Below are positions 1-7,239 of a stretch of DNA of 64,000 nucleotides, piece by piece. A program made the translations under genes and the position numbers. The DNA comes from Ghiorsea sp. Its GTDB lineage: Bacteria; Pseudomonadota; Zetaproteobacteria; Mariprofundales; Mariprofundaceae. Position 1 is the stretch's first letter. Each line of letters begins with the position of its first letter. The notes beneath the pieces were generated by a model that worked only from the letters and a program-made list of their open reading frames with translations, had not been told where the DNA came from and did no database searches. The stretch is taken from positions 56,001 to 120,000 of the forward strand of contig JAUZSH010000032.1 in NCBI GenBank assembly GCA_030949605.1, written 5' to 3'.

Positions 1-1
1 G

Positions 2-550
2 CACATCAAGCGTGTTGTGAACGGTAAAATGAGCAACTGGCTATGTGATACGCTGCAATTAGGGGATAATATTACCATATCAGGACCCAGTGGTGACTGC
101 TACTATCAACAAGACCATGCCACCCAAGATTTAATCCTTGGGGGTGTTGGCACGGGGCTTGCCCCTCTTTACGGTATTTTAAGAGATGCCATCGAATCGA
201 ATCATCAAGGTCATATTTATTTGTTTCATGCCAGCCTCAACGCTGAAGGCTTGTACTATCAAGATGAAATCAAGGAAATCGTTGGTGATGTTACAAACTT
301 CACATACATCCCATGCGTATTGCATGGTGATGCACCCGACAACGGAAAACAAGGCGCTATTGACCAAATCATCATCGATAGTTTGGGCGATTGCACAGGT
401 AAACGCGCCTATTTATGCGGCGATGATGCTGTGGTACAAAGCATGAAAGAAAGATTGTTGCAGAATGGTTTAACCAACGATGATATTCTCGCCGATGCTT
501 TCACCTTTATAAACGAAGGGGACCAAAACACTCAAGCAAATGATTCATAG
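2..550 (+). CDS. FNR-type flavin/ferredoxin reductase, C-terminal part
   Basis: The frame is open from the window edge, so the true start lies outside; the GTG at 17 is internal because the upstream residues HIKRVV continue the FNR fold. What remains is the end of the FAD-binding barrel (GDNITISGPSGDCYY) and the NAD(P)-binding half: GGVGTGLAPLYGILRDAI is the nucleotide-binding glycine motif and YLCGDDAVVQSMKERLLQNG the typical closing segment. Such proteins pass electrons between NAD(P)H and a ferredoxin or oxygenase partner. The partner is not visible. The family assignment is solid; the substrate is unknown. The stop overlaps the next gene by 11 bases. Confidence 0.85.
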   Translation, partial: HIKRVVNGKMSNWLCDTLQLGDNITISGPSGDCYYQQDHATQDLILGGVGTGLAPLYGILRDAIESNHQGHIYLFHASLNAEGLYYQDEIKEIVGDVTNFTYIPCVLHGDAPDNGKQGAIDQIIIDSLGDCTGKRAYLCGDDAVVQSMKERLLQNGLTNDDILADAFTFINEGDQNTQANDS

Positions 551-1121
551 CGTAGAGAATACACAACCTAAAACTGGCAATGAACCGTTCACACTCCATG
601 GTGAAGCTTTGCCCATAAACCTACTTCATTTCTGGCAATGGTCTTTTTCAGATATTCTCAGCAACACCTTGAGAGGCATTCTAGCAGAGTTTATTGTAGC
701 AGGTGCCGCTGCTGCAACCAATTCACCGAGAGAAGAATGGGATGCATACGACCTAATAACAAAACAAGGTCTAAAAATCGAAGTGAAATCTTCTGCATAC
801 CTTCAAAGCTGGGAACAAAAAAAGTTATCAACAATATCTTTTGGTATTCAGCCAACACGTATTTGGGAAGACTCAGATACACGCAGTCAAAAAGCAGCGA
901 GGCGGTCTGATGTATATGTATTTTGTGTTCTGAAACATAAGGATATGAGAACAGTCAACCCGTTAAATTTAGATCAGTGGGACTTTTATATTTTAGAAAC
1001 TGCTATTCTTGATGCGGCTATCCCTACCCAAAAGACCATCACATTAACTAGCCTACTAACATTTCAGCCAAAAACAGTTCATTACAATGAACTGTTAGAA
1101 ACATTAAATAAAATCACTTAA
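540..1121 (+). CDS. Hypothetical protein with PD-(D/E)XK nuclease-like motif
   Basis: This 193-residue protein has no family I can name. It carries the core of a PD-(D/E)XK nuclease fold: a conserved Glu in the first helix (RGILAEFIVAGAA), then an Asp (WDAYDLITKQG) and an E-X-K strand (LKIEVKSSAYLQSW) at the usual short spacing. A later strand, SDVYVFCVLKH, fits the next beta strand of this fold. The ATG at 540 lies inside the end of the reductase gene, with AAGGGGA about 13 bases upstream as a distant ribosome site. It converges with and overlaps the ferredoxin gene by 8 bases. It could be a restriction-like or repair nuclease; no methyltransferase or helicase partner is adjacent. Nuclease activity is inferred from motifs only. 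Confidence 0.65.
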   Translation: MIHSVENTQPKTGNEPFTLHGEALPINLLHFWQWSFSDILSNTLRGILAEFIVAGAAAATNSPREEWDAYDLITKQGLKIEVKSSAYLQSWEQKKLSTISFGIQPTRIWEDSDTRSQKAARRSDVYVFCVLKHKDMRTVNPLNLDQWDFYILETAILDAAIPTQKTITLTSLLTFQPKTVHYNELLETLNKIT

Positions 1122-1314
1122 CCACCGCGTCTATATTTGCCCTAAGTTTGGCTTTACCACCCACAAACACCACTGGCGCGTAAGTGCATAGGCTTCGACA
1201 ATCAAAGGTGGTGAACGGCACGCCTTGTTTCTTGAGTTCATCTGCCAAGTCTTGCCCACCATAAGGCTTGCAATTCTGCCCCAAACACACCTCAATCTTG
1301 GTTTTTGTTACCAT
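1114..1314 (-). CDS. Thioredoxin-like [2Fe-2S] ferredoxin domain protein
   Basis: This 66-residue protein has the four-cysteine pattern of thioredoxin-fold [2Fe-2S] ferredoxins (NuoE C-terminal type): CLGQNC (C-X4-C) near the N-terminus and CRSLC (C-X3-C) in the middle, followed by VVFVGGKAKLR. It is shorter than classic family members of about 80-100 residues but has all four ligands. It probably carries electrons in the cytoplasm. Its start overlaps the end of the broken ORF upstream by 7 bases, so the two were probably once co-translated. The nearby flavin reductase is a tempting redox partner, but it lies on the opposite strand. Confidence 0.75.
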   Translation of the reverse strand: MVTKTKIEVCLGQNCKPYGGQDLADELKKQGVPFTTFDCRSLCTYAPVVFVGGKAKLRANIDAVVK

Positions 1315-1550
1315 GCTGTGTAACCATCAATGGGCAATGCGGTCTTGCTCAATTGCGCACCGTAAATATCCGTGATGCAATCGCCTGAATCTGTTGAAAT
1401 AAAGTATTCACGTCTAACATGTGCAACCGCGCCATCGGCATTCAGATTAAAGGTTTGGATTTTTCTCGTTCCCACGCTGGAGCATGGGAACGAGGGGAAT
1501 GAGCTTAATAGGTAGTCTGTGTAGAGTTCAAATATGTTGGGATTTTCCAT
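1308..1550 (-). pseudogene. Chimeric ORF: transposase start fused to the tail of an unknown gene
   Basis: The 80-residue frame is a patchwork. The first 17 residues (MENPNIFELYTDYLLSS) match a transposase N-terminus also present near 54,586. The next dozen are translated from a palindromic repeat at 1465-1494. The rest (FNLNADGAVAHVRREYF to DGYTAW) looks like the C-terminal end of a normal protein that overlapped the ferredoxin gene. The simplest reading is a host gene whose 5' end was lost to an insertion-sequence fragment and repeat. It is unlikely to be functional, although the frame is open. Confidence 0.6.
1465..1494. repeat. REP-like palindrome with 10-bp arms
   Basis: Perfect 10-base arms CTCGTTCCCA and TGGGAACGAG surround a 10-base centre (CGCTGGAGCA). 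Sequences of this kind occur as dispersed palindromic repeats in proteobacteria. It sits at the junction between the transposase fragment and the truncated gene. A decayed relative (TGGAACATAGGAACGAGG) occurs near 51,073. Confidence 0.7.
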
Positions 1551-1586
1551 GCCCGAAGATTAACATATTGTGATAGGTGCGTAACA
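1498..1586 (-). mobile_element. IS fragment: 5' end of an IS4/IS701-like transposase
   Basis: Read on the minus strand, this begins with GTTACGCAC, has a short leader (ATGTTAATCTTCGG) and enters the frame MENPNIFELYTDYLLSS. The same leader and frame occur at 54,548-54,700, where the match extends to GRTTATGLSEVLDSQISHDQ, which resembles DDE transposases of the IS4/IS701 type. Only the element's end and about 17 codons survive here. Confidence 0.6.
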
Positions 1587-1642
1587 TCAGATGGTAAAAT
1601 CTCCCTTAACCTTTTCAATCCCTATCGACCAAGTTTTAGAAA

Positions 1643-2860
1643 GTGCCTAAATTTTTCCGTGACACCTATCACCCGCTTTACAGCCATCACTTTGGCTACG
1701 AGTATCGCCCCGTGATTTCCAACAACTCCCTCATCGCTATCCGTCTGTTTTATGCTGCATATTTCGCAGGCATGGGGTTTATGTTGCCTTATTTTCCTGT
1801 TTACCTCAAAGACTTGGGTTTAACCACGGTTTGGGTTGGTATTTTTATTGGTGCATTAACAGCGACCAAAGTGATTGCCCCACCACTCGCTGGCTTATTG
1901 CTGGAGCATCACAATACCAATACCCGCACTTTCCTGCTCATCTCAGCAAGCCTTGCTGCATGTTTTTCTGCTTTATTGATTCCTGATTTGGGTCTACTTT
2001 GGATGCTCACTGTTGTGATTGTATTCGGCTTATTTTGGGCAGCGATTTTGCCATTGACTGATGGTTTATCTTTGATGGTATCTGAAGTATCCATCATGAG
2101 CTACGGACGGCTCCGCGTTTGGGGCTCGATTGGTTTTGTGCTGGCATCGTTCTTCGGTGGTTTATGGCTTGTGGGTGACAACATCAGCTTATTCCCATGG
2201 ATTCTAACCGCTCTACTTATCCTCACCACCTTATCGGCGCTTGGCTTTCCAGACTTGTCTTCTTTTAATCAACAAGAAAGCCCAAAAGCAACCTCACACA
2301 CCAATCAAAAAGCACTTGTATGGCTACTCGTGATCAGTTTTTGTATGCAAGCATCCCACGGTGCATATTATGGTTTCTTCAGTTTACACATGCTGGACGC
2401 AGGTTATTCAGGTGGCGAAATCGGCTTATTTTGGGTTTTGGGTGTTCTCGCTGAAATTGTATTGATGTGGTATTGGAGCAAACCTATTCAAAAAGCTTCA
2501 CCTGTGCTTATTTTTACTGTTTGTTTAGCTCTTGCTTCCCTGCGTTGGTTTGGGCTTGCGATTACCACCAGTCTTATCGCGATAATTTTGCTGCAACTGT
2601 TGCATGCCGCAAGTTTTGCCGCCTTCCACTTATCCGCCGTGGCATGGGTACGCAAATTTGCCCAACCGCATAAGCAAACATCCGCGCAAGGTTGGTATAG
2701 CTCCATTGGTTTCGGCTTGGGCAGCACGCTTGGCATCATACTTTGCGGCTGGATTGTTGAGTCAAAAGGTTATCAATCTGCATTTTTAGCATGTACATGG
2801 ATAGCCATTTTAGGTTTACTTGCTGTCGTAGGCTTAAGGCAGGCAAGGAGAAGCACATGA
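1643..2860 (+). CDS. MFS transporter
   Basis: A hydrophobic protein of up to 405 residues with about 12 predicted membrane helices. It resembles the LacY/nucleoside-H+ symporter or 3-phenylpropionate-permease type of MFS proteins: a helix RLFYAAYFAGMGFMLPYFPV followed by YLKDLGLT, and the loop SYGRLRVWGSIGF. It should sit in the inner membrane and exchange a small solute with protons; the substrate cannot be read. The start is uncertain: GTG at 1643 gives a 23-residue polar leader with no clear ribosome site, and an in-frame GTG at 1712 fits family length better. The stop overlaps the mpl start as ATGA, so the two are co-transcribed, and a role in importing or exporting a wall fragment is possible but unproven. 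Confidence 0.85.
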   Translation: MPKFFRDTYHPLYSHHFGYEYRPVISNNSLIAIRLFYAAYFAGMGFMLPYFPVYLKDLGLTTVWVGIFIGALTATKVIAPPLAGLLLEHHNTNTRTFLLISASLAACFSALLIPDLGLLWMLTVVIVFGLFWAAILPLTDGLSLMVSEVSIMSYGRLRVWGSIGFVLASFFGGLWLVGDNISLFPWILTALLILTTLSALGFPDLSSFNQQESPKATSHTNQKALVWLLVISFCMQASHGAYYGFFSLHMLDAGYSGGEIGLFWVLGVLAEIVLMWYWSKPIQKASPVLIFTVCLALASLRWFGLAITTSLIAIILLQLLHAASFAAFHLSAVAWVRKFAQPHKQTSAQGWYSSIGFGLGSTLGIILCGWIVESKGYQSAFLACTWIAILGLLAVVGLRQARRST

Positions 2861-4266
2861 GCGAACAACATCTGCATGTCTTGGGTGTGTGTGGCACAGC
2901 CATGGCAGCCATCACCGCACTTGCCAAAGCCAAAGGTTGGCGGGTCACTGGCTCGGATGCCCATGTTTATCCGCCCATGTCCACTTACCTTGAAGAGTTG
3001 GGTGTGAAAATCGCCACCTTTTCAGAAGACAACTTAACACCTGCACCCGACCTTTGTTTGATTGGTAATGCCATGAGCCGTGGCAATGTCGAAGTCGAAT
3101 ATATCCTCAACCATGATTTACCGTATATGTCTGGTCCTGAATTTCTGGGGCGATATATTTTGCCACAAAGACACGCCGCAGTCGTCGCAGGCACACATGG
3201 GAAAACATCCACATCTTCCCTGTTGGCATGGGTACTCGAAGTTGCAGGAAAAGTACCTGGTTTTATGATTGGCGGCATCCCTGAAAACTTTGGTCAAGGC
3301 GCAAGGATTGGGCAATCATCCCCTTTGATCCCCTTTATACTCGAAGGGGATGAATACGACACCGCCTTCTTCGATAAACGCTCAAAATTCATCCATTACC
3401 ATGCCAAAACTCTAATTCTAAACAACCTAGAATTTGACCATGCCGACATCTTCAAAGACCTCGAAGCCATCAAGACCCAATTCTGCCATTTATTACGCAC
3501 CATTCCCCAATCAGGCACCATCATCGCCAATGCAGATGATGCCAATATCATGGATGTTGTCAGCCGTGGTATTTGGACACCTGTCACCACATTTGCCGAG
3601 CTTGGCACAGATGCCAACTGGCAGTGGCAAGCCTTAGAAGAAGATGGTTCAAGCTTTAAACTATACCACCAAGGCAAGCCACAAATGCAAGTTGCATGGG
3701 ATAGCATTGGCAAACATCATGCCGCCAACGCCTGCGCTGTCGCTGCTGCTGCCACGTCTATGGGTGTATCCTTAGCCGACATCAAAAAAGGCTTTGAATC
3801 CTTCAAAGGTGTGCGCAAGCGCATGACCAAAGTAGGGCAAGCGCGGGGCATCACCATTTACGATGATTTCGCCCACCATCCCACTGCCATTAAAGGCATT
3901 GTCGATGCAGTCAAAGCAACGATGAAAGGTTTGGGTAAACTTTGGGTGGTGCTTGAACCAAGGTCAAACACCATGCGCACCAATATCCATCAAGCTAGGC
4001 TTCCTGATTCACTTCTCAGCGCAGACCATGTGATTTTCACCCCACCATCCGAGAGAAATATAGCCAAAAAAGACTTATTGGACGTAAACAAAGTCTGCAA
4101 AACACTTCAAAACAACAATATTGAAGCAAAAGTCATCGAAAACACCCAAGATATCATCGAAACCATCACACAACACGCCAAAGAACATGATATCATGCTC
4201 ATCCTATCCAACGGCGGCTTTGAAAACATACATCAACGCTTACTCAATACACTGAAATGCAAATAA
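2857..4266 (+). CDS. mpl: UDP-MurNAc:L-Ala-gamma-D-Glu-meso-DAP ligase
   Basis: Murein-recycling ligase that joins the tripeptide L-Ala-D-Glu-meso-DAP from old wall to UDP-MurNAc in the cytoplasm. The 469 residues are normal for Mpl. Visible landmarks are the N-terminal Rossmann motif LGVCGTAMAAI, the ATP loop GTHGKTSTSSLLAW near residue 112, the central-domain stretch ILNNLEFDHADIF, and the C-terminal YDDFAHHPTAIKGI with LEPRSNTMR. The distinction from MurC rests on the HVYPPMSTYLEELGV region and the FDKRSKFIHY segment typical of Mpl. The start at 2857 is chosen from the ATGA overlap with the transporter; an in-frame ATG at 2791 would lie deep inside that gene. Confidence 0.95.
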   Translation: MSEQHLHVLGVCGTAMAAITALAKAKGWRVTGSDAHVYPPMSTYLEELGVKIATFSEDNLTPAPDLCLIGNAMSRGNVEVEYILNHDLPYMSGPEFLGRYILPQRHAAVVAGTHGKTSTSSLLAWVLEVAGKVPGFMIGGIPENFGQGARIGQSSPLIPFILEGDEYDTAFFDKRSKFIHYHAKTLILNNLEFDHADIFKDLEAIKTQFCHLLRTIPQSGTIIANADDANIMDVVSRGIWTPVTTFAELGTDANWQWQALEEDGSSFKLYHQGKPQMQVAWDSIGKHHAANACAVAAAATSMGVSLADIKKGFESFKGVRKRMTKVGQARGITIYDDFAHHPTAIKGIVDAVKATMKGLGKLWVVLEPRSNTMRTNIHQARLPDSLLSADHVIFTPPSERNIAKKDLLDVNKVCKTLQNNNIEAKVIENTQDIIETITQHAKEHDIMLILSNGGFENIHQRLLNTLKCK

Positions 4267-4309
4267 TACCTTTAAATAACAATGGCTTATCATTAAAGGG
4301 CTCTGACCC

Positions 4310-4592
4310 GAATGGCACTAAGTTAAGCAATTTAGCATGGATCGTTCGGAACGAAAAACCTCAAGACTTGTTGAAAAACAACGCTTTATGACTCGGTAGG
4401 TTTGGCTATTATATTTCTGGTCGTAAAAGGCACTTAGACTAATGTAACATTGAATAAAAGCACTTCGTAAAGTTGAAGGAATCGAATCGGTTGTGTTGGA
4501 ATGAAAGACAATCCTCAGACATTTTAGTGATAACGTAAATGCGGCGAAAAACGTTGGGAACACAGCATAAATTGCTTAACTTAGTGCCATTC
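4310..4592. mobile_element. 283-bp MITE with the same ends as the IS4 array
   Basis: A non-autonomous element with perfect 24-bp terminal inverted repeats starting GAATGGCACTAAGTTAAGCA, identical to the ends of the three IS copies at 5675-10,358. The interior has no similarity to the transposase and no convincing gene. It is flanked by an 11-bp target duplication, GGCTCTGACCC on the left (4299-4309) and GGCTCTAACCC on the right (4593-4603), with one mismatch. This length fits IS4-family transposition. The transposase next door could mobilise it. Confidence 0.85.
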
Positions 4593-4821
4593 GGCTCTAA
4601 CCCCTTTTGTACACTCAAGCCAAGGAAATAATGACCCTTGAATTCTTTGCCAGATTTGCGATAATTCATCATGTAGATGGTTCATCTATAATCTCCTTGT
4701 TGGTTTGTGTCGTTGATGACTTATATTACCAGCAGGGAGTTTTTTTCAGGTTTTAAATAGCGGTAATTCAACTCGGATGAAGAGTTTTGCAATTCCCTCT
4801 TGAATATGCCTATTTATGAAA

Positions 4822-5015
4822 CAATACCTTCGCCAGCTTTAGAGAATACATTGGTAAAAAACCCTAGTGTTTGTAACACATTGATTTAGAAAGCGTATAT
4901 TAAAAATAACATCGGGGTTTTGGGGATGTTATTTTTAATATACCACAATATTCTAGAATGTTGTGGTTACTCGCTTGCTTTGCGCGAAACGCGCTGAATC
5001 TTGGCGAAGGTATTG
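4822..5015. repeat. Nested inverted repeats (three hairpins)
   Basis: An outer 14-bp inverted repeat (CAATACCTTCGCCA at 4822-4835, TGGCGAAGGTATTG at 5002-5015) encloses a perfect 19-bp stem, 4895-4913 with 4925-4943, around an 11-base G/T loop (GGGGTTTTGGG). A 24-bp near-palindrome centred on TTCTAGAA follows at 4943-4966, then a GCGC-GAAAC-GCGC hairpin near 4983. The segment ends about 40 bases before a pair of tiny genes. It may be a MITE or the end of a mobile element. I see no gene between 4593 and 5054. Confidence 0.75.
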
Positions 5016-5054
5016 ATGAAAGTAGATTGGTAAATTGAATTTTAGGAGAAAAAT

Positions 5055-5225
5055 ATGGGATTTTTCGATGCAGTTAAAAAAGGTGCAGATATTGCAAAAA
5101 AAGGTTTAGATATGGCGGATAAGTCAATGAAGAAAACTATTGCTAGAAAAAGTGATTCAGAGTTAAGAGGAATGGACAGTAGTAATAAATATGTTCGTGA
5201 AGAACTTCAAAAGAGAGGACTGTAA
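5055..5225 (+). CDS. Small protein of 56 residues, unknown function
   Basis: The frame MGFFDAVKKGADIAKKGLDM to REELQKRGL is preceded by a good ribosome site, AGGAG, 6 bases before the ATG. The protein is charged and helical, with an amphipathic N-terminus (FFDAVKKGADIAKKGLDMAD) and a C-terminal segment KSDSELRGM...YVREELQKRGL of a kind I have seen in small accessory proteins. I cannot name a family. The gene is AT-rich compared with the housekeeping genes around it, and it precedes a second small gene by one base, so they form an operon. Transfer with the neighbouring mobile elements is likely. Confidence 0.6.
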   Translation: MGFFDAVKKGADIAKKGLDMADKSMKKTIARKSDSELRGMDSSNKYVREELQKRGL

Positions 5226-5226
5226 A

Positions 5227-5394
5227 ATGTATAAAGAAATCCCAAAACCAAGAACTAAAGAACAAGTAAGAAAAGACAATATGGAAGTAAATGATTCAAG
5301 AGGTGCAGACTTTGAAGAAGAAGTGGAAATGATTTATAAATATGAACAAGCGAGATATAAAGAGTTAATAAAAGAAGAAGGAATGAATCAATAG
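5227..5394 (+). CDS. Small acidic protein of 55 residues, unknown function
   Basis: It starts with ATG at 5227, one base after the stop of the previous gene, with GAGAGG about 10 bases upstream. An in-frame ATG at 5191 lies inside the first gene and is rejected. The product begins MYKEIPKPRTKEQVRKDNME and ends in a strongly charged helix (EEEVEMIYKYEQARYKELIK). It has no signal peptide or membrane segment. Being coupled to another tiny protein suggests they act together, perhaps as a phage or toxin-antitoxin-like pair, but no toxin motif is visible. Confidence 0.55.
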   Translation: MYKEIPKPRTKEQVRKDNMEVNDSRGADFEEEVEMIYKYEQARYKELIKEEGMNQ

Positions 5395-5674
5395 GGTCAG
5401 ATACTAATACCGCTACCTGACATGATAAAATGAAGTTATTTTAGCTACTTAGCATACTCATCTCGAGGCTTAGTCATCAAAGGGTAGGCCTTGGGTCTTT
5501 GTTTCATGACCCGAGGCTGACTTTTCCTTTTTCTGCCCCTATTTTTGTGTAGGCAATGGCATTAAGGATTTGCTCAACCCATTTTTCGAATGCCTCTGAA
5601 GTCAAATCAACAGTTTTTTCGACGATACTTCTCATACGGATAAAAAGGGGTCGGATAAAAAAGGGGTCAGAGCC
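5395..5674. other. Intergenic stretch before the IS array
   Basis: This contains a minus-strand frame of 43 residues (5504-5635, MRSIVEKTVDLTSEAFEKWV onward) that looks like a fragment of something larger but has no recognisable family. The right end holds a short direct repeat, GGATAAAAAGGGGTC and GGATAAAAAAGGGGTC, ending in GGGTCAGAGCC, which is the target sequence of the first IS copy. GGGTCAGA also occurs at 5395. Nothing else is supported. Confidence 0.4.
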
Positions 5675-7228
5675 GAATGGCACTAAGTTAAGCAATTTAA
5701 TATGCTTTAGCTAGGTGTTAAGTAGCGTTTAAAATGTTAGCTTTTAACATGTATTTTATACCTTTAACCCTACCAAACTTACGCCTTCCAAGACAAAGAA
5801 AAGCAGCGCGTTCAGTGCAGCAGAAGCTTGCTGGTGAACTGGCGAAGTTAAAGCAAAAATCATTCGTCCAGCTTGGTGAATGTTTCGGCAAGTTTATTCC
5901 TTCCCACCTTCTTACACCATCCAAATCAGGTCGGCATAGCCGCAACCGTATTTTCAGCAAACAAAACACTTTTTGGGCATTTCTTTCTCAGGTGCTGGAT
6001 GCAGAAGGAGGCTGTAAAGAGGTTACCTTGAAGTTTCAAGCTTTTATGACGAAGAGCTGTGGAAAAGTAGTTGCCTGCTCCACCTCTGCATATTGCCAAG
6101 CACGCAAGAACATAGATGAAAGCTGGCTTGAAAACATTTTCAAGCACCTGTCGCAACAGTTATCACATGCTAAGGGAAGAATAAGCCTTCAAGGTAGGCG
6201 AGTTATCGTTGCTGATGGAACAGGCTTGAGTATGCCAGATACTGTGGAGAACCAAGAGGAATGGCCTCAGCAAAAACATCAAAAAGTGGGGTGTGGCTTT
6301 CCTCAAGCTGCGCTATGTGCTTGCTTTAATTTGGATAATGGCGCACTTCTTAGTTATGCGTTGGGTAATAAGAAGAGTCATGAGCTACCCATGTTGCGCC
6401 AGCAAAGTGACACGTTTAAAGCAGGTGATATTTTTCTCGGCGATAAAGGTTTTTGTAGCTACTACGATCAGTCTACATTTAAAGATAAAGGCGTGGATTC
6501 TGTGGTGACATTGGCACGCCGCAAACCTGTTTCAGCATCTCATGCGGTGAAGGTTATTGACCATAACGACTTGCTTATAACATGGCCTAAACCCAAGCAT
6601 ACTAAGGCTTCAAGTTACTCAAAAGATGACTGGGAACAATTGCCTGAAAGCCTACCAATGCGACAAATAAAGGTTGTTGTAAGCCAAGCAGGGTTTCGTG
6701 TTCAAGCGTTTTATATTGTGACAACTTTACTTGACCCAGTGTTGTATCCAGCCGATGAAATCGCAGACCTTTACTTTGAACGCTGGGATGTAGAGTTATT
6801 CTTTAGAGATATCAAAACAACCATGGATATGGATATTCTACGCTGCAAATCACCAGCCATGGTTCGGAAAGAAATCACCATGCACCTGATTGCTTATAAT
6901 TGCATACAAAGCCTTATTGTAGAAGCTGTTGCACACACCAAACAGAAAGTTCGCCGCATAAGTTTTAAGGCAAGTTTGCAAACCATCAGGTCATGGAGCA
7001 TACAACTTGCTCAAAAGATGCCAGATAAAGAGCGTCAACGTTTGCTTCGACTTTTATATCAAGCCATTGCTAAAAATGTTGTCATCGAAAGGGTGGGAAG
7101 AAGTGAGCCAAGAGCTGTCAAACGAAGGCCTAAAAACCATCACCTATTAACAGCTCCAAGACACGAAATGAAAATAACCCAACACCGGAATACGCATAGA
7201 GCTGAAATTGCTTAACTTAGTGCCATTC
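5675..7228 (+). mobile_element. IS4-family element, copy 1
   Basis: A 1,554-bp insertion sequence bounded by perfect 24-bp inverted repeats (GAATGGCACTAAGTTAAGCA...). It is the first of three head-to-tail copies. It differs slightly from copies 2 and 3, for example AGCTGTGGAAAAG versus AGTTGTGGGAAAG near 6057. The left flank, GGGTCAGAGCC, is the exact reverse complement of the MITE's left target, pointing to a preferred target sequence. Confidence 0.95.
5734..7215 (+). CDS. IS4-family transposase, copy 1
   Basis: A 493-residue DDE transposase. The catalytic Asp residues are in VIVADGTGLSMPDT and IFLGDKGFCSYYD. The third, Glu, is in YFERWDVELFFRDIK, which is an exact Y-X2-R-X3-E-X6-K signature of the IS4 family. 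The N-terminus is basic (LPRQRKAARSVQQKLAGEL) and probably binds the ends. The frame is intact. It differs from copies 2 and 3 at two residues (SASHAV for SVSHAV, KVVVSQ for KVAVSQ). The same enzyme should recognise the MITE ends at 4310-4592. Confidence 0.95.
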   Translation: MLAFNMYFIPLTLPNLRLPRQRKAARSVQQKLAGELAKLKQKSFVQLGECFGKFIPSHLLTPSKSGRHSRNRIFSKQNTFWAFLSQVLDAEGGCKEVTLKFQAFMTKSCGKVVACSTSAYCQARKNIDESWLENIFKHLSQQLSHAKGRISLQGRRVIVADGTGLSMPDTVENQEEWPQQKHQKVGCGFPQAALCACFNLDNGALLSYALGNKKSHELPMLRQQSDTFKAGDIFLGDKGFCSYYDQSTFKDKGVDSVVTLARRKPVSASHAVKVIDHNDLLITWPKPKHTKASSYSKDDWEQLPESLPMRQIKVVVSQAGFRVQAFYIVTTLLDPVLYPADEIADLYFERWDVELFFRDIKTTMDMDILRCKSPAMVRKEITMHLIAYNCIQSLIVEAVAHTKQKVRRISFKASLQTIRSWSIQLAQKMPDKERQRLLRLLYQAIAKNVVIERVGRSEPRAVKRRPKNHHLLTAPRHEMKITQHRNTHRAEIA

Positions 7229-7239
7229 GAGTCTGACCC

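Noticed and set aside
2985-3278. Antisense ORFs of 60-100 residues within mpl
   Set aside because: They lie wholly inside a strongly conserved gene in the opposite strand and have no independent support.
4318-4672. Minus-strand ORFs inside and beside the 283-bp MITE
   Set aside because: They span the inverted repeat, lack ribosome sites and resemble no protein; they are chance frames.
4743-5054. Integron-like attC site before the small genes
   Set aside because: The hairpins lack the core-site consensus (GTTRRRY with its complement) and the genes are not in a cassette array.
5504-5695. A 63-residue minus-strand ORF as a real gene
   Set aside because: Its first third reads through the IS end and target repeat; the remaining 43 residues have no recognisable family, so I list it only as part of the intergenic note.
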